Below, piece after piece: positions 16,230 to 26,958 of a DNA stretch of 64,000 nt. Each line of letters begins with the position of its first letter. The stretch's first letter is position 1. The position numbers were made by a program, and so were the translations under genes. The stretch is from assembly GCA_032158295.1 (NCBI GenBank), contig CM063246.1, positions 9,921,608 through 9,985,607 on the forward strand. The letters run 5' to 3'. The notes under the pieces are model-generated. The model did no database searches. It saw only the letters and a program-made list of their open reading frames with translations, and had not been told where the DNA came from. This DNA comes from Pycnopodia helianthoides (lineage: Eukaryota > Echinodermata > Asteroidea > Forcipulatida > Asteriidae).

Positions 16230-17412
16230 ACCTCCATGAATAATTTACTTTTTATTTATTTATTGCAATCTTTACAGGATAAAAAGATCAGCAAAAGCTG
16301 TTTTACGTCAATGTCCTTACACACATAAATGGTCAATATAAACAACACACTAGATAAAAAGAAAAACTCCTTAAAATACAGTTTCTTATATAAATATTTA
16401 AAAATTTCAATGGAGGGGAACTTTGAATGGAAGAAGAAATTTTGTTCTAAACTTTAGCACCGGCAAACTTAAATGATTGTTTAAAGCACTCGACGTTCTG
16501 TTTAGGGACAACAACATTAAGAGAGTCTGCATTTCTTGTATTAATAATCAGTCGACTTGGAGCAAGTCCGTGAACACATTTATAAAATAGACAAGTTAAA
16601 AAAAATCCCTTCTTTTTTTCCCAGGGTTTGCCAAGATAATGGACTAATAATGTCTCCACCACGAAAGTTTATATAATCAAAATTGATGGAGACAACCCGT
16701 GCAGCTCTTTTCTGCAATCTGAGGCCTGCGCTAAACGTCGCACGTTTGTCGTGTCGAACTCCAACAGTTGTAAAATTAGGAATTAAATTCGACAAAAGAG
16801 CGACGTTTAGCGCAAACCTTTTATTTAAGTTCGGCACTGCCGTGTAGCACGGCAAGCCCTGCCGTGCTACACGGTAGCGGCACGACACGGTGACAAACGT
16901 CGCGCTCTTGCCGTGTCGAATCGAACTGAAAACATTTGAGTTCGGCTCGGCAAAAGTGCGACGTTTAGCGCAGGCCTGAGAAGTGCCCTTTTACTATATT
17001 CATTGAACAATATTTCCCCAAACAGAACATGCACAATCGACTGTTAATTGTTCGCCTAATCCTACTCAAAGTATACACCTCGTGGGCAATACATTTACAA
17101 AGATTCCTGACATGCAATTCCCAGGTGAGGTTATTGTCAACTTCTACTCCTAGGTAACGAACATTATCTACTTGTTCAAGTTGAGTACCCTCGATATGAA
17201 TATTCAGTTTGTCGGTAGTGTGAGTATGACGAGATTTAATAAATGCATGATTTTAATAGTCTGGTTCGGATTAATAACGAAGTCGATTATTTTTATACCA
17301 TCTGGAGATATTAATAATATTTCATTGTAACATTTGGTTGACATCATCAATATCATTACCTGTCGTGTAAATAACAACATCATCGGCGAATATATTGCAG
17401 GAACTAGAGTTA
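16230..17412 (-). pseudogene. LINE (non-LTR retrotransposon) reverse-transcriptase relic
   Basis: On the minus strand at about 17405-17340 the frame reads CNIFADDVVIYTTGNDI, containing the FADD form of the YxDD reverse-transcriptase catalytic motif. Lower down it reads VRYLGVEVDNNLTWELHV (about 17165-17110) and LQKRAARVVSINF (about 16718-16680), both typical of the region after the palm domain in Jockey/CR1-like LINEs. The relic has several stops and frameshifts, and its 5' part is cut off by a MITE at 17413. No endonuclease domain is visible. It is dead; clade assignment is only approximate. Confidence 0.75.
16723..16978. mobile_element. MITE inserted in the LINE relic
   Basis: Left end GGCCTGCGCTAAACGTCGCA and right end TGCGACGTTTAGCGCAGGCC are exact inverted repeats. 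Inner inverted copies of the same words lie near 16795-16815 and 16880-16960. A CTGAG-like direct duplication flanks the element, and removing it restores continuity of the LINE frame around the LQKRAARVV segment. Confidence 0.8.
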
Positions 17413-17795
17413 CAGGCACTGGACACTATTGGTAATTACTCAAAATAACTGTTAGCATAAAAACTCACTTGGTAACGAGCAAATGGAGAGCTGTTGATAT
17501 TATAAAACATTGTGAGAAACGGCTCCCTCTGAAGTAACGTAGTTTTTGAGAAAGAAGTAATTTCTCAGTAAAATATTTGAATTGATTTTGAGACCTCACG
17601 CGTGAGGTCTCGAAATCAAGCATCTGAAAGCACACAACTTCGTGTGACAAGGGTGTTTTTTCTTCCATTATTATCTCGCAACTTCGACGACCAATTGAGT
17701 TCAAATTTTTACAGGTTTGTTATTTTGTGCATGTTGAGATACACCAAGTGAGAGACTGGTCTTTGACAATTACCAAAGGTGTCCAGTGTCTTTAA
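17413..17795. mobile_element. TTAA MITE, short-terminus family, copy 2
   Basis: Left end GGCACTGGACACTATTGGTAA and right end TTACCAAAGGTGTCCAGTGTC are inverted. It carries a GACCTCACGCGTGAGGTCTC palindrome in the middle (about 17591-17610). It truncates the LINE relic. Confidence 0.7.
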
Positions 17796-19303
17796 AGCAC
17801 AAATCCATGCGACACAAGGTCTGTTTTCGCCCTGAGTAACGAAGCACTTATATCCCGATTTATAACCTAACTTCGGTTTGTTTATAGTGCAGTCGACGTG
17901 GTTTGTGCTACACAGTCGGTGTAGTTCGCAATTTGACAATTCGAGCCGGATGTTGGAGGTCAAGTCCTATTTCTTCAACTCTTCTTAAATTTCCAGATTT
18001 TTGTTTCTAATAATTACATTGTTAGTTTTAAATGTAATCATTCCACCAATATGTTTTTGAGGGTTGAAAAGAGTGATGTGACAGAAACAAGAATCACACA
18101 AAATTGAACCCACGTTTACCCCCCCCCCCCCAGCTGATGGCTAAGAGGTGCCCGGAAGCTCAATGGTGACCTCATCGTCGCGAGACTTACACGGTCTATA
18201 GACGGTGTGCTGTGACATGTTTACAAAAGAGCCACAGAGCCTGAACTTCCGGCGGGCACATTTTGTACACAGCTCAATGGAAGAATACAACAAATCTTAT
18301 TTTTTATGGAGATCGCACTGTCTGAATTTCTCAACTTTTGATATGAAGAAAGGGGGGGAACATCTACAAAGCTGTACAGCTGTTGCTTTTGTAAATTTTG
18401 AATTAATGTGAAAATTATGACACAAAATAAAAATTTTCCCATTGAGCCTGTGTAGCATCTTGCCCGTCAGGAAATGCAGTATAATGTGCGAGGTCACCAC
18501 TCTGTAAACAAAATGTAACATGGTCTATAATAGAGATGAACTACAAAGACCCAAGCGAGTTATCTTGGTGTTGACATTGAAGCCTTATCACATACAATGT
18601 AACTGTATAATGAAAGAACAATGACTACAATAAGTGCTTTTGAGTTATCTTAACACTTGGCTATTCACACCATTTACATAGAAATAACAAGCAACAACAG
18701 AACCTAAGCTTTACAGCTATGTACCTGCATAATCACTACAAATTATGTAAAGTACAATTTTGCACCACTAATTGAAATATTGTTATAGGCCTTTAGTAGA
18801 TGATAACGTTACTGAAATCGAGCTCATTGGTCTATTTCTATTTTTTTTATATAGAAAAGATAAGCTTTTATAGCTTAGTGCAAAAACAGGTGATTTGCAT
18901 AGAGCTAACCCCCGAACCAATAGTTTGGTACACCGTTTCGCTCAATAGCAGCATTGTTTCCATGCACACTCATTCCATTCTCAAATTTGCATATTTAGTA
19001 TCGTCTCTTTTAGTAAAGATAGAAACTTGTGTACTTAAAAGTACAAATTTTTCCCCCACCCACACCCCACCCCTAATCGGTTAACAAACAAGTTAAGTTG
19101 ACGGTTGCCCACCAAAATAACATGTACATGTAATGTGAAAGTACAATGATTGTGACTGGTATACTGTTTGACTGGTGTCCCATTATACATGTAATCGGCT
19201 ATACAGTTGTATGAATGTGAGTTGTACTTTTTAGCTCTATGAAAATGATGCCCGGCTCAGTTTTTGATGGCATAAGACTGTCGTTGTATGAAGGGTGGCG
19301 GTT

Positions 19304-21428
19304 TTACATAACTATCTGGGTTGCGTGGTTTGGCTGAGCCATCGGACGAGGCTGGTTGCTGGCCACGACCAGGGTGGTGTACGGTGGAGGGCTAGTCTTA
19401 CAGCAGCAGTGGTAGCACATGCAACCGCAGCACACGCAGATCAGGACCACGACGACCACAATGCCGACGAGGATGGCGACAAACACCGCTATGCCCCACT
19501 GCATAAGGACATTTTCATTGGGGTATATGACGCCAGGAATTAAATTATCAACGTAGTCGTCCAGGTCATCGACGAAATTATCTACATCTTCTGTAAAAAT
19601 GGAGATTAAAAACTGTTATTTTTTTTTTAAACGGGGTAATGACGTCGTGGTTTGAGATCGGCCTCCCCCATTAGCCATTTTGAGATATGGTGGACACGGT
19701 ATTATTTGGTTTGGGTAAAATAAACATGTCCGTATACACCCAAACCAAACGGTGTTCTCCTACAAAATGCACACCATATCTCAGAAAGGCTATTAACTGT
19801 GCAAAAAGAAAAAAAACAGAAAAACAATTACCGTACACCAAAATATCAGTCTGTGAGACGCGAAAGTGAAAGCAGAATCACTGATCAAGCATGAATACTC
19901 CGTATGTTATGGTCTATTTGCCCTTTGTCTTGTCAACGCATTCACGTAATTTGATGAACATGTTTTTAATTATATTTTTTACTTGGTTTTATTTGTTGTG
20001 TAATTGGAACAATCTCTGTCCAAAAACAATAGCATATTATACTTTGGTGTAACTAATCATCTCCCCCGGACACAACCGGGACTCAAAGTGTTGGAAGTCA
20101 ATACCATGCAGGAAGAAAATAAACAGACATTTTCAGGAAGTAATGTGTATGACTTCATCAAAACCAGGAAGTTAGCAATTAGTTTACTTCAATAAGGAAA
20201 CTTCAGGGAAGAAACACAAATTTCGGAAATTAAAGCTCAAAAGTGAACGATGTGACGATTTTAAAAACTACATCACATTAATTTTTTGGAAGTTCGTCCA
20301 CACCGATTGTGTAGGAGAAATTATTTCTCTCGTGCCCCTATTCCTGTGTTGGTCTTCCAATGCGAGTTCAGACAACTCGTCCGTTGGACAACTCGACGGG
20401 TCAGACAACTCCTCGATGGGTCGGACACCTCGACAGTGAGACAGCTCGACGGAGAGCCAAGACATGTCGACGGCTGAATGGCTGATCTCCGTTACTGACA
20501 TCCATTTTTAGCGAAGAGCGCAAAACGGGAATCATTGGGGTTACCCCTTTCCATCTTGCCCTTACAGTGACTTTGTTATAAGCACCGTACTCTGGCTTTC
20601 GAGTTGTGGGAAAAAAGCCTTGCCTGCAGATTTAATTCAAATCCACCAATGAAATAGCATACCTTTAATCACTTAGTGGTAAACATGATTTTAATATTTA
20701 ATATTTTCTACATTATGTAAGTGGTCATTTTGTTTACTTGTTTTTACACTTTAACACTAGCACAACACTACAAAAGGAAAAATACAGGGTTATATAAAGA
20801 TAAATAAGTTCCATTCAATAAACAGACGCCCATATTAAATTAAATAGTCTGCGAGCCCACCCCACCCATGGGGACGCCCGTGCGTGCCCCCCCCCCCCAC
20901 CCCACCGTGCTGAACGGCCCCATTTGCGGTCAGCTGCACACGTTTATGTCGCTCGAATCTTCTGCCATGACATGAGGATTCCCACCCGTTCGAGTTGTCT
21001 GATCAAAAGTCAAGTTGTCTTACGTCTGAACGGACAACCCGTCGAGTTGTCCGACCCGTCGAGTTGTTCGCCGGACGAGTTGCCTGACATCCTTCCCATG
21101 TCCATTGCAAGATTCACGCAGGACTATTACAGGCCTAATTCGAGAACCGTTGCATACATTTTCTACCATATAAATTTTCACCGATAGAGATAATATGTGA
21201 ATTCGATATCGTCGTTATACTGTGGACACCCCTTATTTATGCACAGTTCCACCAATGAGTCATAGCGGTGGCTGTGCTAATTACTCCTTCTTGGGGAGTA
21301 CCAGTTATATGAACTAAGACAATTTCGGTTCACTCACTAGAAATTCCCAAGGCGTTGTTCCACATAACCAGCACAAGGAAAATCACACCACGTATGATCC
21401 AGCTTGAATTCTTGCCCACCGCCGCCAT
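19304..21428 (-). CDS. Small type I membrane protein with Cys-rich juxtamembrane stretch and PPPY motif
   Basis: Exon 1 (21428-21338) encodes a signal peptide (MAAVGKNSSW, then the hydrophobic core VIFLVLVMW, ending NNALGIS) and stops at a GTGAGT donor in phase 1. Exon 2 (19590-19304) opens after TTTTACAG and completes the codon. The mature product is about 95 residues: an acidic DVDNFVDDLDDYVDN ectodomain, one transmembrane helix (WGIAVFVAILVGIVVVVVLI), a Cys cluster CVCCGCMCYHCCC that may be palmitoylated, and a cytoplasmic tail with PPPY, a WW-domain ligand. The layout resembles shisa/WBP1/VOPP1-type adaptors, but the Cys-rich ectodomain of Shisa is absent, so I do not name it. Additional exons in the 1.7-kb intron cannot be excluded. 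The plus-strand frame at 19295-19543 is a shadow. Confidence 0.72.
20368..21088. mobile_element. Foldback element with subrepeated ends
   Basis: The left arm (20368-20465) is made of variants of GACAACTCGACGGGTC. The right arm (about 20990-21088) is made of the inverted form GACCCGTCGAGTTGTC. Between them lies about 520 bp of AT-rich sequence and a C-rich run. It sits in the intron of the small membrane-protein gene. The reading frames over both arms are products of the repeat. Confidence 0.65.
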
Positions 21429-21731
21429 TATCCTGTGGAACCAGTAATCCTGCTGCAAAAAAAACAAGAAGCTGAAACAAGCAGAAAATCTGTAGTGGCC
21501 GATTCTGTGGCGAGCCCTTTATCCGAATAATTATGTTTCACTTTATGAAAACAGAGAAACATAGGCTGCGCGCGATGAACAAAGCCGCATGCTCGCCCTA
21601 TGATTGCTGCGCAGATGGAGTAGAGTTGATGTTTGGCTGTAGACGGTGGGGAATCCCAGATCATAGAAACTGTAGTGACTCACACGACGATGATGAAATC
21701 TACCGTAGCTCCACTGTATGAAGCTGTTATT

Positions 21732-22490
21732 AGGTGTTCGTGCAATACGAGCACGAACACCTAATCTAATAACAGTTTTAATAGTGTTTTAAAAATCTTA
21801 TTTAGGTGTTCGGTGATCAGCCGAAAACCTTTTGTTATTGTTCTGTTTTGTTTTGGGTGTTCGGCGATCAGCCGAGAATGGTATATTACCCGATGTTCAT
21901 CTGACTGGTTTACCAGGCCACTGGCTACAGCACCAGCCTAAAGCCCGGTTCATACTTCATGCGAATGCGAATGCGAAGCGAATATTGACGTCACAACTCT
22001 GTTTTCGCTGCAAATAATTCGCAAGAGTTGAGCACAGCTCAACTCTTGCGAACTATTCGTTGCGAATTTGTGACGTCAATATTCGCTTCGCATTCGCATT
22101 CGCAGGAAGTATGAATCGGGCTTTACGACTGGTCGTTGCGAATTTTGCCCATGACATGGACGGTTATATTTACGGCTGGAAATACGTATACGTTTCGCGG
22201 GCAGTTTTCGGGGGTCAGAGGGCAATGGTTTTTTTTTTTAATCACCAGTCACTAATTATAACACATTAAAGGCGTTTTACAGCATGAACAACTCTTAATA
22301 AGGATATGGAACACTCCCAAACAGCAAAATTTCACTGAGATTTGAAGGCAACTTGTCCCTTTAAGGTTGAAAAATGCCCATTTGATTTTTATATAATGAT
22401 GTTCATAATTGGGCATCTGATAGATCAAGACTGGGGAAAACATTTTGAACAGTCAACGCCAAAATCGTATGACCTTTACTTCCGGTAGTA
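21732..22490. mobile_element. Repeat with AGGTGTTCGG hairpins, copy 2
   Basis: Shares the hairpins AGGTGTTCG...CGAACACCT and the distal motifs CATAATTGGGCATCTGATAG and TTTACTTCCGGTAGTACC with 14785-15480. A palindromic MITE (21939-22125) lies inside it. Confidence 0.5.
21939..22125. mobile_element. Palindromic MITE, AAGCCCGGTTCATACTTC family
   Basis: An almost perfect palindrome of about 187 bp. The left half AAAGCCCGGTTCATACTTC, GCGAATGCGAATGCGAAGCG and ATTGACGTCA is mirrored on the right, with the centre at GAGTTGAGCACAGCTCAACTC. Diverged relatives: 1889-2020 (one end only) and 55182-55545. Confidence 0.8.
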
Positions 22491-24532
22491 CCCATGGGCG
22501 TCAATCTGTCTTGAAATGTGGGGGGGGGGGGACATCAACAGTCCTAGTAATTATGGCGTGGGGTCCAGGGGCCCGCCTAAGGGCCCCTGGTGGGGGTCAA
22601 TGGGTTAGCATGTATGAATGGCCTAGAATAAATAGCTCGAGCTCCATATAAATATTTACATGACATCTCTGGTTCAAAGAGAGAAACAACATAAGGCCCA
22701 ACATACATGATATATTAATCCTACTTTAATCATTGTAATCACTTTAAATCTTCGACAATCTCCCTCCGTCCCTCGCACGTCAATCCTTTCCCCCACCCGG
22801 GTTCGCCGACGGACATCATTCATGTATGTATTCATCTCTTCTTCGGTGAATTTTAAAACTGTTTTGAAATTAACATTTGTACATTGAATTATAGCTTGGG
22901 TTGGGGGGGGGGGTGATGGCTCAACACAACGTAACGGGTGGCGCTGGGTGGAGTCCAGGGGCTGGCGTAACGGACCCTGTGGAGTCCACGTGCGAAGCCC
23001 CGGTGGGGGTCCAGGGGGCGAAGCCCCGGAAGCTCTGAGTTTTGGCGTGTTTTTTTTTGGGGGGGGGAGAAAACATCAAGCCTCCGTATGCCTAAAAACA
23101 GAGAAATAGACGCACTTTTTAAGCACTTTTGATTCATATCGATCTTTTAATTTTACTGGAAACATTTCTGTAACATCAACTGGCTCAAATGAATTTTACT
23201 CCCGAAAATCAGCTATTAGACCGCGATGCATTTGGACGTAACCTTGAATAAGCTAGCGGCAATTCCTACCTCCATGGTCCTACCAATAATCCTTTATTTT
23301 GCGTAAGTGGTGTCACATAATAATCGTCTATATAAGATTACTGTTTAAAAATGAAATTAAAAATTTTACTTGGGCATGAATTTGAAAAATTTGTGATAAT
23401 GGTCATTGTGCTTATTATAGTGTAATTATGAATCTACAACTTTGACTTGAAACTTGGGGAAAATGTTGATGTCAATGATAACGTGCAAAAGCCCAGTATC
23501 GTCGCTGTTGGACATTATAGTGCGTAAAGCATTTACATTACATAACACGAGCCGCTTTCGGGTGGTCCATGCCAAGTGACTAAATGGCACAGTGACTACA
23601 TAGGGTTAAGCTTTACAGACAGCGCATCGCCGTAAGTAAACATACAGTATAGAGAGTAGCCTTTTTAAGTCATCTTGCTTGCAACTTGAGGAGCTACAAG
23701 TGTTTAGAACTAATAGTCTGGAGATGGCACACTAAAGTGCCCTATGAGATACACGAGTTTTAAAAAATCTGGGGGGGGGGGACATTTGATATAGTGTCCC
23801 CCACCCTTCAAAAAGTGTGTGGGGGGGGGGCACCGTGTCCCCATGTCCCCTCCCCCCGGATTGACGCCCATGACGGTACTAATGTCACTCAGACCGTGCG
23901 ATAATTGCATTGTTTCGTCTCAGTGGTTTACGGCAATGACAATTTGTGCTGTGTGGTTCTGCGTAGAAGTTTACGTTTGATTCTTGTCTTGGTTGATTAT
24001 GTTAGTTTTGCCATGGAAACATGGCCACCACGCATGATTGTAATAATAACTATTTCAATGGAATCATTATTGGTTTAGGTTCGGTTAGACCAACAACACC
24101 ACAGCTATAAACCACTGAAAATAGCCAAGCCGGTTACTCGTTTAAACACACTCGCCGTCTGCCAACGGTAGCAGTTTTGGAATTATTTCAAAAACTGAAA
24201 ATGTTTCGATTTATTACGAAGTATTTGACATATGTCAAGAAAACTACGAAAGAAGAAGTATCTAAGTTTGTGTGTCTTGTTCTGCGCTTCGGTTGTTGCC
24301 GTCCGCCATTATTTTAGTCCATCATCGTCTGTCATCGGGTACGGTTTTGTAACAGTTCAAATATTCAACTCATTCCGTCTATATACAATTAAGATAACAC
24401 ATTTTCAGAAATTGGCAACATGCGTATAAATCAATTGTTAAGTCTTGTTCTTGGCGTTTACTGTGACCGTCTATTGGCTGATGTCAGCTAATTGCAGTTT
24501 TACAGAAGAACGTTTTCAAACCAGGGCTCGAT

Positions 24533-24690
24533 TTCACAAAGAGTTCAGACTGATCGTAACTGCAAATAAAAAAATCGCAGTTGCTTAGCAAAGAGTGATG
24601 TCACAATACAAATCACTATGGTTAATACTATTAATACTGATAACTCATCTTAAGATGAATCTTATTGCTTTGTGAAATCGACCCCAGAAC
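24533..24690. mobile_element. Small MITE upstream of the lectin gene
   Basis: Left end GGGCTCGATTTCACAAAGAG and right end CTTTGTGAAATCGACCCC are inverted repeats about 158 bp apart. A partial relative, TAGTGAAATCAGCCCCAG, lies near 58966-58982. Confidence 0.65.
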
Positions 24691-25091
24691 CGCTTGGCAC
24701 AAGGCGTTTGCAAATGTTACCACTTTCCCTATCTGAAATTATGTACGTCAGATCGGCCAGCAAATTGACATCCAAGGCCTCTTTTGATCGTAATGAAGAG
24801 ATGCTAATTAACACAATAATTAAACATTTTCATTTTGTCGAAATGATTAACCATCGGTTGCCACGGAAATTAGAAAACACTGCTTAATGGGGACATGGAT
24901 GATTAAATAGCCAATCTAAAAACAGCAGCAATTAACGCTTTAAAGCCTCATAAGCTAAACGGAGCTGAAGAAAGCAGCCATTTCTGTTTAGCCGGACATT
25001 AACCACTCGGCTGGTTGTGCCCACAGTCTTTATACTAAATACGAGTATTTTTGGACACAATCTTATTGTGTTACTCCTGACATACATAATC

Positions 25092-25589
25092 ATGAATGTT
25101 ATTCAAGTAATTGTTGTTCTGGGTGTTTGTTCTGGCCACATTTTGGCTGAAATCTGCCCTCCTGATTGGCACCGATTCGGCGAGTCATGTTACTTCATTA
25201 TAGCAGACAAGATGGATTGGTATGAAGCAAATCGCACATGTGTCGAGTCACAAGCAAACCTGGCCATCCCAAACTCACCATCCGAACAGGATTACATTTG
25301 GGAACTATTCCTGAGACAGTTTGATCAGACTCCAGACACCAGTCTCTGGATTGGTTGTAATGACATCGAGGAGGAGGGAAAGTGGCAGCACTGTCCGTTG
25401 AAGGGTGAGACCAACGCTTATGAGAATTGGGCAAATGGAGAACCAAGCAATTTATACAAAGCAGATTGTGGACAAATGGCACATTGGGATAATCTTAGTG
25501 GTCGATGGGACAATGCTCCATGCAGTTTAAGCCAGTACGCAGTCTGTGAGCGACATGTGAAGAGCACAACGCGGTGTCCACCACGCTGA
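25092..25589 (+). CDS. Secreted C-type lectin, single CTLD
   Basis: I choose the ATG at 25092 because it gives a classic signal peptide (MNVIQVIVVLGVCSGHILA); the frame is open upstream to 25017 without one. The mature protein of about 145 residues is one long-form C-type lectin domain: CPPDWHRFGESCY start, an ANRTC helix-2 cysteine, the WIGCND core, NWANGEPSN, DCGQM, RWDNAPC and a final AVCE. Eight conserved-type cysteines allow the usual disulphides. The calcium/sugar motif reads EPS where mannose-type lectins have EPN, and the WND site reads WDN, so sugar binding is plausible but unproven. Lectins of this form (echinoidin-like) act in coelomic-fluid immunity in echinoderms. It is a single exon ending in TGA; the opposite-strand frames are shadows. 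Confidence 0.85.
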   Translation: MNVIQVIVVLGVCSGHILAEICPPDWHRFGESCYFIIADKMDWYEANRTCVESQANLAIPNSPSEQDYIWELFLRQFDQTPDTSLWIGCNDIEEEGKWQHCPLKGETNAYENWANGEPSNLYKADCGQMAHWDNLSGRWDNAPCSLSQYAVCERHVKSTTRCPPR

Positions 25590-26030
25590 CCGACATGAAC
25601 GGCCGCCTCACTCCTCAGTGCCTGCTGCACCACGCCATGGAGGAGTTAATGGGCGATGGTGTTGAGTCGTGCGGCAAGCCTTACCGATCACACCATCGAT
25701 GTCACTCCTTCAATCTGCTGGAACAAGATTGCCCGCCTAGTAACAAGACTTCTTAGAAAATGACTGACGAAGAAAATGATCGAGGTATCTAGGACATCCC
25801 ACTTGTCTGATCTGTAGTAACTGGCCTCGACCCACGAATACATCAGTAGATAGATCCAAAAAGTTTATGGTGGAATTGTATGCCGTCTGTTTTGATTTGG
25901 AGAAAAAACTAGAAGATGAATCAAACAATGATTGCACATATTATTGTCTAGATATAGCCATGGACAGATGGCGATAGTTGACGTGTCGAAAATGACACCA
26001 CCCGTTGATTAGTGATCCAAACGCGTATTG

Positions 26031-26110
26031 GAATTTAGCAAAATGGAGAACCAAACAGTGAATACGAATCAAATTGTCGACAAATGTGGGATAATCACGA
26101 AAAGTTATAT
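26031..26110 (+). pseudogene. C-type lectin pseudogene fragment
   Basis: After one extra A near 26040, the frame reads NGEPNSEYESNCRQMWDN, matching the NGEPSNLYKADCGQM segment of the gene at 25092. Only the sugar-binding-loop region is recognisable; flanking parts have stops. A dead relic. Confidence 0.65.
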
Positions 26111-26608
26111 ATCCAGAAAGTTGATGTAGAAATGTATGAATCTATTGGCAGAATAGCAGCACTGTCAAAACTGTTTGTAAAGAAATATAAAGGCCTAAGT
26201 GACGTCAGACGCATGGAGAATTGCACTGGTTTTGATTTCTAGAAGGAATACGCGTAAAATGACGACCAGCGCTTTTGATCGAAAGAGAAACGGTAACTCT
26301 ATTTTTTTTTTTAACCCAGTCTCTTTAAGGTCTTGTTCCCAAGGACCACACAATCATTATGAGATTTTTACGTGTTAAGGCCCTTTTCAAATTCACGGCT
26401 TCGGCTTCAAAATCGGCTCAGGCTAGCTAGGCTCCCTCAATTATTTTAACTTACGCATGCTTTGCGTTCAGGGTTTCAGACAAGAAAACTGGGCCTGAAG
26501 CCCAATCCGGAGCCGAAGCCGTGGATTCGAAAAGGGCCAATGTTTCAACTGCAGAGGACGGTGTGATGACTAAATGTTCCATGTATTGTTATTATATTGG
26601 ATGGTCCA

Positions 26609-26958
26609 TTTAAAGGCAGTGGATACTTTTGGTAATTACTAAAGAAATACTTCACCATAAAAACGTACTTGGTAAAGAGCAACTGAGAGCTGCTGATGTA
26701 AAACATTATGAGGAAGAGGTAATTTCTCACTAAAATATTTGAATGTGAAAAAGGCTTCAAGCAAGAAGCCCTTTTCAGTCATCTAAAGCACATAATTCTA
26801 TGCAACAAGGGTGGTTTTCTGTGTTTTTTTCCTCGCAACTTTGATGACCAATATTGAGCCCAAATTTCACAGGTCTGTTATTTTATGCACATGTTGTGAT
26901 ACACCAAATGAGGATACTATAGTATCTGACAATTACCAAAAGTATATCCTGCCTTTAA
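26609..26958. mobile_element. TTAA MITE, short-terminus family, copy 3
   Basis: Left end TTAAAGGCAGTGGATACTTT and right end AAAGTATATCCTGCCTTTAA are inverted. An internal AAAAGGCTTCAAGCAAGAAG inverted core replaces the CGCGTG core of the copy at 17413. No ORF. Confidence 0.75.

Larger units (their letters stand above)
13253..19303. other. Long gene-free, transposon-rich stretch
   Basis: No gene supported. Contents: the HSF 5' flank, rich in CpG and GCGCG-type words (13380-13520); a MITE at 14421-14583; a repeat with AGGTGTTCGG hairpins from 14785; a TTAA MITE at 15874-16202; a LINE relic at 16230-17412, split by a MITE at 16723-16978; another MITE at 17413-17795; and unassigned sequence from 17800 to 19303. 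Confidence 0.6.
21429..25091. other. Gene-free stretch before the lectin gene
   Basis: No exon supported. It holds a repeat with AGGTGTTCGG hairpins (21732-22490), a strong palindrome at 21939-22125, several G-runs and C-runs around 22510, 22900, 23050, 23770 and 23820, and a MITE at 24533-24690 close to the lectin promoter. Confidence 0.55.
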
